Positions 6,102 through 6,123 of a DNA stretch of 6,123 bases are shown piece after piece. The position numbers and the translations under genes were made by a program. Location of the stretch: contig JAVCCX010000427.1 of assembly GCA_030765245.1 (NCBI GenBank), positions 1 through 6,123 of the forward strand. The letters are read 5' to 3'. Numbering within the stretch: the first letter of the stretch is position 1; each line of letters starts with the position of its first letter. The stretch comes from Candidatus Zophobacter franzmannii (GTDB taxonomy: Bacteria; Cloacimonadota; Cloacimonadia; Cloacimonadales; JAFGVF01). Under the pieces are notes generated by a model. It saw only the letters and a list, made by a program, of their open reading frames with translations, had not been told where the DNA came from and ran no database searches.

Positions 6102-6123
6102 ATAACTGTTAAATCTAATTTTC

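Noticed and set aside
6092..6103. Alternative start at ATG 6103 for the secreted protein
   Set aside because: The GGAGG ribosome binding site would lie within its first codons, and it adds MEVQ before a signal peptide that already starts properly at MKK.

Overview
The window carries five genes, all on the minus strand, so it reads right to left. The lineage guess rests mainly on the C-terminus of the 876-residue secreted protein: an NYPNPFNPETTIKFSI core followed by a FlgD-like Ig fold and a short basic tail. This tail type is common in Candidatus Cloacimonadota, Marinimicrobia, Ignavibacteria and relatives of the Bacteroidota/FCB group. Strong AGGAG/GGAGG ribosome binding sites, a diderm-type lipoprotein and a moderately AT-rich composition agree. 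Cloacimonadota is my best guess and is an inference.

Layout in transcription order. (1) At 6091-3461 lies a large secreted, adhesin-like multidomain protein with a type IX secretion sorting tail. (2) A 169-bp gap holds only weak hairpins. (3) A likely two-gene operon follows: a LolA/LolB-like lipoprotein (3291-2680) and, 10 bp later, adenylosuccinate lyase purB (2669-1374), whose ribosome binding site overlaps the lipoprotein stop. It ends in a clear intrinsic terminator (1317-1354). (4) A 543-bp gene-free region (831-1373) is the most structured non-coding part of the window. It holds the terminator, a 12-bp palindrome, a 134-bp segment bounded by perfect 14-bp inverted repeats, a long imperfect hairpin made of ~10-nt repeats, and a double palindromic operator. 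(5) A TetR-family regulator (830-150) is followed 8 bp later by a signal-peptide-bearing protein that runs off the left edge (141-1).

How it works together. The TetR protein probably binds the palindromes in front of its own gene and controls itself and the downstream exported protein, a layout typical of envelope or efflux operons, although the efflux part is not visible. The lipoprotein and purB appear translationally coupled although their functions have no obvious link. The large secreted protein looks like an independent unit displayed at, or released from, the cell surface.

I see no tRNA, rRNA, CRISPR array, transposase or phage gene. The observations most worth following are the two non-coding repeat structures between purB and tetR, and the operator.
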